A stretch of 64,000 bases of DNA from Scatolibacter rhodanostii. GTDB lineage: Bacteria; Bacillota; Clostridia; Oscillospirales; Acutalibacteraceae. Made by a program: the position numbers and the translations under genes. The notes beneath the pieces were generated by a model, which was not told the origin of the DNA, made no database searches, and saw only the letters and a program-made list of their open reading frames with translations. The stretch lies in NCBI RefSeq assembly GCF_900197595.1, contig NZ_FZLO01000001.1, positions 620,001-684,000 on the forward strand, read 5' to 3'. This document shows, piece after piece, positions 1-8,387 of the stretch (the first letter of the stretch is position 1; every line of letters begins with the position of its first letter).

Positions 1-273
1 CAGAATACTGCGGCTCAATACCCTAAAGATAAGGGTAATCACTCCACAAATGAAACTATTTTGGAACAACCTCCTATACATAAAATAGAAAACTCTGCTT
101 TTGAAAAAGAAAACTTTGAAATAGAGCGTGAAACCTTACAAAAAAGAATTAAGGAATTAAAAGAACAATTGCTAACACAAGAAAGAGAAAAAGAGAAATT
201 GCAGGCTAAGCTAGAATATAGCAATGACCTTTTAATCACAATTTATCAAGATCATAAAACTAAAATGTTATAA
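1..273 (+). CDS. 3' end of a coiled-coil protein, function unknown (partial)
   Basis: The frame is open from base 1 to a TAA at 271-273, so this is the tail of a gene that starts outside the window. The visible 90 residues are polar at first, then become Glu/Lys-rich with a heptad-like pattern (KENFEIERETLQKRIKELKE and onward), as in a coiled coil. A TTG at 61 could serve as a start but no Shine-Dalgarno site precedes it, so I read through. A strong terminator follows at once. No catalytic motif is visible and I do not recognise the family. Confidence 0.6.
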   Translation, partial: QNTAAQYPKDKGNHSTNETILEQPPIHKIENSAFEKENFEIERETLQKRIKELKEQLLTQEREKEKLQAKLEYSNDLLITIYQDHKTKML

Positions 274-317
274 AACAAAAAAGATATTGGATTTTAAGCC
301 GATATCTTTTTTGTTTT
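273..317 (+). terminator. Rho-independent terminator of the leading partial gene
   Basis: An A-rich arm ending GATATTGG pairs with CCGATATC and a T-rich arm around a 7-8 nt loop, giving a stem of about 16 bp (one G-T pair) ending in T residues. Confidence 0.8.
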
Positions 318-320
318 ATA

Positions 321-350
321 TTGAATTTTTAATTTATAATGTGGTATAAT
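321..350 (+). promoter_or_regulatory. Promoter for the GGDEF/HD-GYP gene
   Basis: TTGAAT at 321-326, an 18-bp spacer and an extended -10, TGGTATAAT, ending at 350. The leader to the start codon at 579 is about 220 nt. I looked there for GEMM-I, GEMM-II and other riboswitch cores and recognised none. Confidence 0.6.
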
Positions 351-578
351 ATATAAAAAGTGTCATTTTTTGACAAATTATTTGCGGGCAATTCAGCTGT
401 TTTGCTGCTATTTTACTCATAAAATATAGATAAAACCTATATTTCTTGTATCTTGATTAAATTTCTGGAGGTGAAGATAGAGAATTATAACTGATTAGAG
501 AAGGTGATCGAGTCATATACTTTTCAGAGTAGCTGAAGAGTTTCAAATTATGACTGCGCAAAATTTTGGGAGGGTAAT

Positions 579-2171
579 ATGAGCAGAGAAGGAAATGAAG
601 AGCATACCAATGCTTTTATCCGGCAATTTTTAGATCATTTTCCATTAAGTTGTGTGTGTTACGAGGCTAAATATACATCTAGTAATACTATATCTGACTA
701 TAAATTAATTGATTTAAATTTCCATTTTGAGAATTTAGTCCAAAAGAGCAGGGGACAGTTAATTGGTACTTTTTTTACAAAATCGCATGATGGAGTAGAG
801 CCAGAGATTGTTTTCTATCTTAAAAATCTTGTGGACCAGCTAATTTTTAGAAAAAAGCAAAAAGTATCGACTAACATAAATATTTTCAACCATCCTTATA
901 AAATTACTATGTTTCTTCTTAACCCCACTATTATTTTCACTATTTTTGAAGACTTTCAAAATAAACGCAATCAAAAAACACACAAATTTTCCGACCCATT
1001 TCAGATTACGGCAGAAAATATTTGCGTAAATCCAAATTGCGATTCACACAATCTTGAAAAGAAAGTTCTTTCATCTTGTCTTTTTGATTCAGTATCTGGC
1101 AATCAGAGAAACATGCTCTCCTCTGAAAAATCTAGCTCTCTAGAAGACAGTATGATTCTTTTTCAAGATTCTCTAACGGGTTTATATGACAGACATTTTG
1201 CTATGAATGTATTAAAAATGTATGTTTCTCAAGATATAATGCCTCTTTCGGTTGTTCTAGGAGATATAAATGGCTTAAAAAACACAAATAATGAAAAAGG
1301 GTACCAAGGTGGAGATGAAATTCTTGTTAAAGTAGCTCAACTGCTTCAAAAAAATTGCAGAGCAGTTGATTTAGTAGCAAGATGGGGAGGGGATACTTTT
1401 TTTCTGCTACTCCCAAATACATCCAGTAGTGAAACTCGAGTTGTACTATCTAGATTTCAAAAAGCTCTAAATAAATTAAGCTTAGATACAACCATTACAT
1501 TTGGTTATGCCTCTAATGAGAAAGAAAAACGCTGCCCAGAAGAATTAATTCGAGAAGCCGAAAAATGGCTTTGTCAGAAAAAATTACTGGAGCAAAGAAG
1601 TCAACGGAATGGCGTTATTAAGCTTCTACTCTCCTTACTTGATGAAAAAAACTCTGAAACGCATGAACACTCTAACCGTGTTGCTGATCTTTGCCTCTTA
1701 GTAGGAAGAGAACTAAAGCTCTCAGATGAAATGATGAGTGATATTGTACTCTTAGCTAAGTTACATGATATTGGAAAAATTGGCATCCGAGATACAATTT
1801 TAGAAAAACCGGGAAAACTTACACCTAAAGAAAGAGCAGAAATTGAACAGCACCCTGAAATCGGATATAAAATTACTCAAAATATCCCTGAACTTTGCCA
1901 AGTGTCTGAGTATATATTGGCACATCATGAGCGTTGGGATGGAACTGGGTATCCCAAAGGCTTAAAAAGAAAAGAAATTCCTCTTCCAAGTCGAATCATT
2001 AGTATTGTAGATGCTTATGACGTTATGATATCTGGAAGAAGTTATCAATCGCCTCGCACACAAAATCAAGCAATAGCTGAACTATACCGTTGTGCTGAAA
2101 CGCAATTTGATAGTGAAATTGTAGATATTTTTGTAAATTTGTTAAAAGAAGAAAAATATAAAGAAGATTAA
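579..2171 (+). CDS. Degenerate GGDEF plus HD-GYP cyclic-di-GMP protein
   Basis: This 530-residue cytosolic protein is probably a c-di-GMP phosphodiesterase. Residues 1 to about 140 form an unassigned N-terminal, PAS-like region. A GGDEF domain spans about 195-335, but its signature reads GGDTF (270-274), which should abolish cyclase activity, while the inhibitory-site motif RxxD is kept (RAVD, 261-264). An HD-GYP domain follows (about 345-520) with HD at 396-397, HH at 449-450 and GYP at 457-459, all intact. The start has a GGGAGGG Shine-Dalgarno site. Inference: the GGDTF domain senses c-di-GMP through its I-site and adjusts the HD-GYP domain. Two more c-di-GMP genes follow on the same strand. 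Confidence 0.88.
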   Translation: MSREGNEEHTNAFIRQFLDHFPLSCVCYEAKYTSSNTISDYKLIDLNFHFENLVQKSRGQLIGTFFTKSHDGVEPEIVFYLKNLVDQLIFRKKQKVSTNINIFNHPYKITMFLLNPTIIFTIFEDFQNKRNQKTHKFSDPFQITAENICVNPNCDSHNLEKKVLSSCLFDSVSGNQRNMLSSEKSSSLEDSMILFQDSLTGLYDRHFAMNVLKMYVSQDIMPLSVVLGDINGLKNTNNEKGYQGGDEILVKVAQLLQKNCRAVDLVARWGGDTFFLLLPNTSSSETRVVLSRFQKALNKLSLDTTITFGYASNEKEKRCPEELIREAEKWLCQKKLLEQRSQRNGVIKLLLSLLDEKNSETHEHSNRVADLCLLVGRELKLSDEMMSDIVLLAKLHDIGKIGIRDTILEKPGKLTPKERAEIEQHPEIGYKITQNIPELCQVSEYILAHHERWDGTGYPKGLKRKEIPLPSRIISIVDAYDVMISGRSYQSPRTQNQAIAELYRCAETQFDSEIVDIFVNLLKEEKYKED

Positions 2172-2200
2172 ACTATTTGTGTAATCTTCTTTATATTTTC
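2153..2200 (+). terminator. Terminator overlapping the end of the GGDEF/HD-GYP gene
   Basis: A perfect 18-bp stem, arms 2153-2170 and 2182-2199, starts inside the last six codons; the right arm ends in a T-rich tract. Confidence 0.75.
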
Positions 2201-2280
2201 AGAATATTCATAAATTTACTATAAAAAATGGAAAATAAATATTCTTTTTTCACTTTACATTATAAAACAAAAACCTTACG

Positions 2281-2289
2281 TGGTATAAT
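2281..2289 (+). promoter_or_regulatory. Extended -10 promoter of the second c-di-GMP transcript
   Basis: TGGTATAAT, the same extended -10 as the promoter at 321-350. No good -35 lies 16-18 bp upstream. The transcript would begin only a few bases before the GAGGTGAT ribosome site, so the leader is very short. Confidence 0.5.
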
Positions 2290-2310
2290 ATTCACATGAG
2301 GTGATATAGA

Positions 2311-3204
2311 ATGAGCCGAAAAATAACCTTAAGAGAATTAGAAGGAAATCTAAACTTTTTTAGTAAAATGTATGATGTCGTGCGCCTAATAGACCCCACT
2401 CGCAAAGAAGTGTTGGATTGTGAATTTTTGCATCCGCAAGATATAGGAACTACTTGCTATAATTACTGGAACAGGGGAGCAGTGTGCGAAAATTGTATAT
2501 CTATGAGGGCTTATCGAGAAAATAAGACATTTATGAAGCTTGAAAATATTTCAAAAGATATTTTTCTCTCTATAGCGATACCAATCGAAACAGATAACGA
2601 TCCGGTTGTCTTAGAATTATTAAAAAAAGTTACAGATACTATGATGTTTGGATATGGAGATTTTGCAAAAAACGAGTTAATGTATGATGTGGTTGCCGAT
2701 TTAAATAAAACCGCCATGAAAGATCACTTAACCGGATGCTATAATCGTCGTTTTTTGGATGATCGTTTGTCAACTGATATTGTACAGGCTACGTTGAATG
2801 GTTCATCTCTCTCCATTATTTTTATAGATATTGACAATATGAAGACCGTAAATGATAATTTTGGACACTCTGCTGGAGATAAGGCTCTTAAACATGTCGC
2901 TTCTATTCTTGAAGAATGCGTTCACAATGAAAAAAACTGGGTAGTTCGCTATGGGGGAGATGAATTCATTATTTGTCTAAATGATACTACTGCAGAACAA
3001 GCTACTCTTATACAAAACCAAATTAACAACCATTTTGAGTCAAAACATATCTTATTAAAGGATCAAAATGTCAAGATATCTATTTCTATGGGGTTAGTTA
3101 CCATGGATGACAAACCATATACCGCTGAAGAAATAATTCAAATGGCAGATAGAAAAATGTATGAGTCAAAATGGAGAAATAGAAGTAGCAAACGTCCAGT
3201 TTGA
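2311..3204 (+). CDS. GGDEF diguanylate cyclase with cysteine-rich sensor domain
   Basis: This 297-residue protein should make cyclic-di-GMP from two GTP. Residues 1 to about 120 are a PAS-like sensor region holding C49, C59 and C62 in the segment CYNYWNRGAVCENC, a cysteine pattern that could bind a metal or respond to redox state. The GGDEF domain covers about 135-290 with an intact RYGGDEF at 213-219 and the upstream FIDIDNMKTVND metal/GTP segment. The I-site RxxD is absent: the equivalent positions are both Asn, so no product inhibition at that site is expected. GAGGTGAT precedes the ATG. It is co-transcribed with the HD-GYP gene 21 bp downstream. Confidence 0.9.
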   Translation: MSRKITLRELEGNLNFFSKMYDVVRLIDPTRKEVLDCEFLHPQDIGTTCYNYWNRGAVCENCISMRAYRENKTFMKLENISKDIFLSIAIPIETDNDPVVLELLKKVTDTMMFGYGDFAKNELMYDVVADLNKTAMKDHLTGCYNRRFLDDRLSTDIVQATLNGSSLSIIFIDIDNMKTVNDNFGHSAGDKALKHVASILEECVHNEKNWVVRYGGDEFIICLNDTTAEQATLIQNQINNHFESKHILLKDQNVKISISMGLVTMDDKPYTAEEIIQMADRKMYESKWRNRSSKRPV

Positions 3205-3225
3205 AAAGGACTATGGTGATATAAG

Positions 3226-4497
3226 ATGTCCTACAATAAAAAATATTTTTCAAATTTATACGACTTATTAATTTGCATTACAAAAGCGGTCGATTTGATT
3301 AGTCCTGAAACGGCAAACCATCATCAACAAGTTGCTTTTATAGCGTATGAACTTTCTGAAACCTTAAATCTATCCATAGAAGATAAACAAGATGTTGTTT
3401 TAGCTTCTTTAGTCCATGATTTAGGGTCTCTTTCTTTGTGGGATAAGCTAGATTTTATGGACGAATTACCAGATCATGTTCATCAACATAGTTTTATCGG
3501 TGCAAAACTGTTAGGTGGATTTCCTTTACTCTCAAATGCTGCTAACATGATTAAATTTCATCATGTTCCTTGGCAAGACGGAGCGGGAAGTTCTTTTATG
3601 GGTGAGTCTGTCCCTATTCTTTCTCACTTGATACATTTAGCAGATCGAATCGCTGTTAGTATTGACCACACTGAAAACATAATTTCTCAGATTAAAACAA
3701 TTCGAGATTTTATTGTTTCAGGTAGTGGCTCTATATTTCCACCTCAATACATAGACTCATTTTTGCAGATATATGAAAAAGAAGCTTTTTGGCTTGACCT
3801 AACACAAAAATCTTTGAAAATTCATGTTTATGCTGGTGATAATTTACCTATAAATTCAATTCAGCTGACGTTAGATGAAGTAGTAGAGCTAACCCAAATA
3901 TTTTCACGCATTATTGATTCACGTAGCCCTTTTACCGCTATGCACTCTGCTGGCGTCGCCGCTACAGCAGAAAAGTTAGCTCAATTATCAAATTTCTCTG
4001 AAAATGATTGTAAAAAAATGCGGATTGCGGGAAATCTACATGATATAGGAAAACTGGCAATACCCCGTGAAATCTTAGAAAAAAACGACAAATTGATTCC
4101 AGAAGAATTTGATGTTATCCGCAGTCACACTTACTACTCGTATAGATTATTGCAGCCAATTCAGGGCTTTAACGAAATCGCAGAATGGGCTGCTTATCAT
4201 CATGAAAAATTAAACGGCCGCGGTTATCCATTTCACCTCTCGGCACCTTCTTTGTCTCTTGGATCTCAAATTATGGCAGTTGCAGATATTTTCACTGCTA
4301 TTACAGAAGACCGCCCTTATCGAGTCGGGATGAATCGTAACCAAACAGAGAAAATTTTAGCAGGTATGGCTGAGCACAACGGGATTTCCTCCAGTATTTT
4401 TCATTTGTTACAAGCTAACTATGATTGTATCGCAGAGTTGCGTAAAACCGCTTCTGAACAGGCCAGCCATGATTATAAATATCTTTTAATAAAGTAA
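3226..4497 (+). CDS. Tandem HD-GYP phosphodiesterase
   Basis: A 423-residue protein with two HD-type domains. The first (about 20-180) keeps H64-D65 and an HH at 112-113, but GYP is replaced by GAG. The second (about 215-400) is canonical, with HD at 272-273, HH at 325-326 and GYP at 333-335. The likely role is hydrolysis of cyclic-di-GMP by the second domain, with the first regulatory or of altered specificity. No signal peptide or membrane segment is visible. It lies 21 bp after the cyclase gene, so a synthesising and a degrading enzyme share a transcript. Confidence 0.88.
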   Translation: MSYNKKYFSNLYDLLICITKAVDLISPETANHHQQVAFIAYELSETLNLSIEDKQDVVLASLVHDLGSLSLWDKLDFMDELPDHVHQHSFIGAKLLGGFPLLSNAANMIKFHHVPWQDGAGSSFMGESVPILSHLIHLADRIAVSIDHTENIISQIKTIRDFIVSGSGSIFPPQYIDSFLQIYEKEAFWLDLTQKSLKIHVYAGDNLPINSIQLTLDEVVELTQIFSRIIDSRSPFTAMHSAGVAATAEKLAQLSNFSENDCKKMRIAGNLHDIGKLAIPREILEKNDKLIPEEFDVIRSHTYYSYRLLQPIQGFNEIAEWAAYHHEKLNGRGYPFHLSAPSLSLGSQIMAVADIFTAITEDRPYRVGMNRNQTEKILAGMAEHNGISSSIFHLLQANYDCIAELRKTASEQASHDYKYLLIK

Positions 4498-4538
4498 AAA
4501 CTAGCAATCCGATTTTATTAATCGGATTGCTAGTTTTT
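4496..4538. terminator. Bidirectional terminator between convergent genes
   Basis: A nearly perfect 19-bp stem (arms 4496-4514 and 4520-4538) with a 5-nt loop, A-rich on the left and T-rich on the right. It serves the HD-GYP gene and, on the other strand, overlaps the stop of the recombinase gene. Confidence 0.9.
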
Positions 4539-5520
4539 ACTTACTTTTCTTATTTGTTGTCATCTGGGCAAGCGGATTTGCATTCATCGCACTCTCAACT
4601 TGCGTACTAGAAGTGTGTGTATATATCTCCGTTGTGCCTAAATTTTCATGTCCCAAGATATCTTGTAGAACTCTAATATCCACATTGCCATAGCGATACA
4701 TTAACGTGGCAGCAGTATGGCGAAGCTTATGTACAGAATACCCAGTTCCACCAAGTCCAATCTTCTTTAAATACTTTTTAACGATGAATTGAACCGTTTT
4801 GGGGCTAATTCTTTGCTTGCGGCTACTAAGAAATAATGCATTTCTGTCAACAACAGCATTTTTAGGGCGGACTTTAATGTAGCTATCAACGGCTTGCAGG
4901 CAAGCCTCATTTAAGTATATAATGCGCTCCTTATTTCCCTTACCTAAAATTTTAATCGTAGAATTTTGATGATAAACATCCGATAAATTAATGCTAACCA
5001 ATTCAGACAAGCGCAATCCACAATTCAAGAAAAGAACTAACATGCAATAGTCACGTTCTTTATCTGGACCCTCTACAGAATTCAATAGTTCGATACTTTG
5101 TTCTAATGAAAGAAAATGGGGAAGAACTTTTTTCTTTTTTGGCGCCGAAAGATTCTCTACAGGATTTTCTTCCAATAATTTCTCATGCACAACTAAATAT
5201 TTGAAAAAAGATTTTATAGATGACGATTTACGTTGCCGTGTTGCGCTTAAATTATTGCGATCATCAGATACGTAGTTCATAAATTCAAAAACTTCGTAGG
5301 TAGTGATTTTCTTAATAAAATCCAAATCAATTTGTGCAATTAAAATTTCTTCTATAGGTTCATTTAATTGCTGCCGCTGCTTTTGTAAAAACCTAAAAAA
5401 AGTTCTTAAATCTAAGCAATATTCATCAACAGTTTTAACAGATAAGCCTCTGATATTTCTTAGATATAATGCGTATTGACGCACTAGTAATGGCATTTCA
5501 GATAAGACTAAACTAGCCAT
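4537..5520 (-). CDS. xerC: Tyrosine recombinase, XerC/XerD type
   Basis: A 327-residue site-specific recombinase, probably for chromosome-dimer resolution. The N-terminal SAM-like core-binding domain (about 10-125) is followed by the catalytic domain with the Arg in CGLRLSELV, the Lys in GKGNKER, HKLRHTA (H-x-x-R), LGHENLGTTEIY (second His and the tyrosine nucleophile). It is about 30 residues longer than typical XerC/XerD, with a short polar C-terminal tail. AGGGGAT precedes the ATG. It is the last gene of a leftward run but has its own consensus promoter carrying a palindrome, unusual for a housekeeping xer. XerC, XerD and a lone XerA-like role cannot be told apart here. Confidence 0.85.
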   Translation of the reverse strand: MASLVLSEMPLLVRQYALYLRNIRGLSVKTVDEYCLDLRTFFRFLQKQRQQLNEPIEEILIAQIDLDFIKKITTYEVFEFMNYVSDDRNNLSATRQRKSSSIKSFFKYLVVHEKLLEENPVENLSAPKKKKVLPHFLSLEQSIELLNSVEGPDKERDYCMLVLFLNCGLRLSELVSINLSDVYHQNSTIKILGKGNKERIIYLNEACLQAVDSYIKVRPKNAVVDRNALFLSSRKQRISPKTVQFIVKKYLKKIGLGGTGYSVHKLRHTAATLMYRYGNVDIRVLQDILGHENLGTTEIYTHTSSTQVESAMNANPLAQMTTNKKSK

Positions 5521-5540
5521 AATAATTTCAATCCCCTGAA

Positions 5541-5594
5541 TTATACAAAATATTTATTTTGTATAATTATATACAATTTTTAAACAGTTGTCAA
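5541..5594 (-). promoter_or_regulatory. Consensus promoter with palindromic operator for the recombinase gene
   Basis: On the minus strand TTGACA (5594-5589), a 17-bp spacer and TATAAT (5571-5566) match the vegetative consensus exactly. A perfect inverted repeat (arms 5541-5552 and 5555-5566, TTATACAAAATA, 2-bp centre) covers the end of the -10 and the expected start point, where a bound repressor would block transcription. I do not recognise the repressor. Confidence 0.75.
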
Positions 5595-5607
5595 GAAAAT
5601 AATTATA

Positions 5608-6984
5608 CTACTCTGTACATGCGCGAAAAGCATCTCTTATATCTCTTACCCCTACAATTTCCATGTTCTTATAAGATTTGCTAATATTTTTCAGACCATG
5701 AAAAGGTATTACACAACGATTGAACCCAAGGCGTGAAGCTTCGCTGATTCGTAAATCTGCCTGACTAACATTTCGTAACTCACCAGCAAGTCCAATTTCA
5801 CCAAACACAACCGTATCTTCTCGAATCACAACATCTTTTAAGCTAGAAACCAGCGACATTGCCACCGCTAAATCAACTGAAGGCTCGTCCAGTCGTAATC
5901 CTCCCACGACATTAATATAAGCATCTAAATTGCCAAAATAGAATCCAGCTCGTTTTTCCAACACAGCTAAAATTAACGACATCCTATTATAATCAAATCC
6001 AGTTGACATACGTCTTGGCGTTCCAAATCCTGAATTCGTTGCCAGTCCCTGAATCTCAGCTAAAATTGGACGTGTGCCTTCCATAACTGCTGTCACACAT
6101 GTTCCCGGTGTATTAGTCGGCCTTCCAGACAACATTGCCTGCGACGGATTTTCTACTTGGTGTAACCCATCTTTTCCCATATCAAAAACACCAATTTCAT
6201 TTGTGGAACCAAATCGATTTTTAACTGCACGTAAAATTCTATAGGTCATCTGTCTATCGCCTTCAAAATACAGCACAGCATCAACCATGTGCTCTAATAC
6301 CTTAGGACCCGCAATAGCACCATCCTTATTAACATGGCCTACTAAAACAATAGGAATATCCAGTGTCTTTGCGCAGCGCATCAATAAATTAGAGCACTCT
6401 CTCACCTGAGTAACGCTCCCGGGTGAAGAATTCAAATCCGGATGATTCATCGTTTGAATCGAATCAACCATTACAATGTCTGGTGATTCCTCACGAATTT
6501 GATTAACAGCATGCTGTGCGTCTGTCTCTGTTAAAATCATTAAATTTGGACTGTCTACTCCTAACCTGGAAGCTCTAAGTTTAATTTGCCTAGCTGATTC
6601 TTCTCCAGAAATATATAAAATTTGATGGTTCTCCCCTAAATGCTGACAAACCTGTAATAGGATAGTTGATTTTCCAATACCAGGATCACCTGAAATTAGT
6701 ACCAACGACCCCTTTACAATCCCTCCGCCTAACACACGGTCAAACTCAGAAAGTCCTGTTTTATATCGATATTCTTCATCATTTGAGTCAATTTCAGATA
6801 TCTTCATTACAGCTGTTTTTCTTGTAGAGCTGCTACTTGTGGTATATGCTTTAGATAAACCTGTTTCTTTTATCTCTTCTTCCATTGTATTCCATGAGCC
6901 ACATATTGGACATTTACCTGCCCATTTAATTGATTCTGCACCACATTCTGAGCACACAAAAACTGTCTTATTTTTAGAAGCCAT
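5608..6984 (-). CDS. radA: DNA repair protein RadA
   Basis: A 458-residue RecA-like ATPase that promotes branch migration in recombinational repair. It starts with a C4 zinc finger (CSECG...CPICG, residues 11-28), then has Walker A GDPGIGKST near residue 100, the RadA-specific KNRFGSTNE motif near 255, and a C-terminal Lon-protease-like domain (about 290-455) without proteolytic function. Length is normal. It lies between the amidase gene and the recombinase gene on the same strand. Confidence 0.97.
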   Translation of the reverse strand: MASKNKTVFVCSECGAESIKWAGKCPICGSWNTMEEEIKETGLSKAYTTSSSSTRKTAVMKISEIDSNDEEYRYKTGLSEFDRVLGGGIVKGSLVLISGDPGIGKSTILLQVCQHLGENHQILYISGEESARQIKLRASRLGVDSPNLMILTETDAQHAVNQIREESPDIVMVDSIQTMNHPDLNSSPGSVTQVRECSNLLMRCAKTLDIPIVLVGHVNKDGAIAGPKVLEHMVDAVLYFEGDRQMTYRILRAVKNRFGSTNEIGVFDMGKDGLHQVENPSQAMLSGRPTNTPGTCVTAVMEGTRPILAEIQGLATNSGFGTPRRMSTGFDYNRMSLILAVLEKRAGFYFGNLDAYINVVGGLRLDEPSVDLAVAMSLVSSLKDVVIREDTVVFGEIGLAGELRNVSQADLRISEASRLGFNRCVIPFHGLKNISKSYKNMEIVGVRDIRDAFRACTE

Positions 6985-7036
6985 TTAATTCTCCTGTACT
7001 TTATTCTCTATTTTCTTCTTATTATAGCACTTATGT

Positions 7037-7825
7037 TCACTCAATAGAAGTCGAAGACGTACTTTTTTCATTTTGTTGGCTTTGGTTCTTCATTTCAAGG
7101 TAATTAATAATACCATCCGTTATAGAAATCGCTATTTTTTCCTGATATTCTGTTTGGATTAGCTTGTTTGCTTCTTCATAATTAGAAATGAAACCACATT
7201 CCACTAAAACCGAAGGCATTTGACTATAGTAAAGAATATAAATGTTTTTACTAGCCGCTTTGCTTTCTCGAGAATTTTCAGGTTGGGTGTTTTCTACTAT
7301 TTCACTTCGAATACTCTCTGCTAAAAGGGCACTTTCTGTTCTATTTCTGGAATAAAAAATTTGAGCTCCTTTATATTTTTCTTGGGTAAAATGATTTTGA
7401 TGAATACTGACAAAAGTGCAGTTATCATATTCTTTGACAATTTCCAATCTTTTTTTAGTGTCAGAACGCTTTCTTTCAGCGATACTTGGCAACGTATTAT
7501 CTCCAATTAGTGTATCGCTATCTCTCGTGAGAATCACTTGAATACTTTGCTCTTCAAGCCTATCTTTTACCATTTGTGTGATTGTAAAATTAATGTCCTT
7601 TTCGAGCGCACCATTCACTCCCATTGCGCCTCCATCTTCACCGCCGTGCCCTGCATCTAAAACAATAATTTCATTTCGGTATTTCTCTTGCTTTTCAAAA
7701 AAATCAGCATGAAAATTTACTACTGCTATTGCTCCAGTCGTGTGAAAAACAAAGGCAGATAAAGTAAGGCATAGTAGTAAAAAAGGAAGGATTTTTCGCA
7801 CTAAATAAAATTCAGATTTTTTCAT
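7037..7825 (-). CDS. cwlD: N-acetylmuramoyl-L-alanine amidase, CwlD-like
   Basis: A 262-residue zinc amidase (Amidase_3 fold) that removes the stem peptide from peptidoglycan; CwlD in spore formers prepares muramic-lactam of the spore cortex. The chosen ATG (7825) has AGGGGAG upstream and leads into a membrane anchor at about residues 10-35. Family motifs are LDAGHGGEDGG (first zinc His), FVSIHQNHF (second His) and SVLVECGFISN (catalytic Glu). The frame can be extended 26 codons further but lacks a ribosome site there. A cortex role is inferred from length and anchor; a vegetative amidase is possible. Confidence 0.85.
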   Translation of the reverse strand: MKKSEFYLVRKILPFLLLCLTLSAFVFHTTGAIAVVNFHADFFEKQEKYRNEIIVLDAGHGGEDGGAMGVNGALEKDINFTITQMVKDRLEEQSIQVILTRDSDTLIGDNTLPSIAERKRSDTKKRLEIVKEYDNCTFVSIHQNHFTQEKYKGAQIFYSRNRTESALLAESIRSEIVENTQPENSRESKAASKNIYILYYSQMPSVLVECGFISNYEEANKLIQTEYQEKIAISITDGIINYLEMKNQSQQNEKSTSSTSIE

Positions 7826-7884
7826 AGATAGCTCCCCTATTATCATCTTAAGAACTATATGAAAAAATCGCTTATAATATGATA

Positions 7885-7916
7885 AGAGCCTCTTGCATTT
7901 CATCTCAAGAGGCTCT
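7885..7916 (-). terminator. Hairpin between luxS and the amidase gene
   Basis: A perfect 11-bp stem (AGAGCCTCTTG and its complement, 10-nt loop) lies just past the luxS stop. The T tract is poor, so it may only attenuate transcription or protect the mRNA end. Confidence 0.45.
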
Positions 7917-7924
7917 ACATTTGG

Positions 7925-8386
7925 TTACGACTTATATTCCATTTTTTCGAGGGACCAATCTTTTAAAACATTAAGCATATCTTCAGCAGTTTGCCTAGCG
8001 CCCACTAAATCATGCTCTAAATAATTGCCACACTCTTCACGTTTGGAACCCGGAATCTCTCCTGAAAAGGAAGCAATAAACGTAAAGCTATTTACTAATA
8101 AAGTAATTACTTCTTCATGCGAAATATTATCCCGAACAAGAAAATAAAATCCTGTTCGACATCCCATAGGTCCCACATAGATTATACTATCGGAATAATC
8201 TGTATTGCGAACATAAGTAGCAAATAAGTGCTCAAAAGTATGCATCGCTCCATTGGAAAGATAATCTCCACCATTGGGTATTTTCATACGAATGTCATAG
8301 GTGACAACATCTCCATCAATTCTAGAAATATAAACTCCTTTTTCCAGTAAATCATGGTTAACTGAAAAACTTGCTATTTTTTTCAT
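7925..8386 (-). CDS. luxS: S-ribosylhomocysteine lyase LuxS
   Basis: A 153-residue metalloenzyme that splits S-ribosylhomocysteine into homocysteine and DPD, precursor of autoinducer-2, in the activated methyl cycle. Diagnostic motifs are HTFEHLFA (metal-binding His pair and Glu), MGCRTGFY (catalytic Cys) and ECGNY (third metal ligand). The ATG at 8386 is chosen because AAGGAG lies 6 nt upstream; a TTG five codons earlier falls before that site. It begins 1 base after the galK stop codon, implying co-translation with galactokinase, an unusual partner. No pfs/mtnN is in the window. Confidence 0.96.
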   Translation of the reverse strand: MKKIASFSVNHDLLEKGVYISRIDGDVVTYDIRMKIPNGGDYLSNGAMHTFEHLFATYVRNTDYSDSIIYVGPMGCRTGFYFLVRDNISHEEVITLLVNSFTFIASFSGEIPGSKREECGNYLEHDLVGARQTAEDMLNVLKDWSLEKMEYKS

Positions 8387-8387
8387 A

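Noticed and set aside
351-578. Possible c-di-GMP riboswitch before the GGDEF/HD-GYP gene
   Set aside because: The leader is long enough, but neither the GEMM-I nor the GEMM-II conserved core is there.
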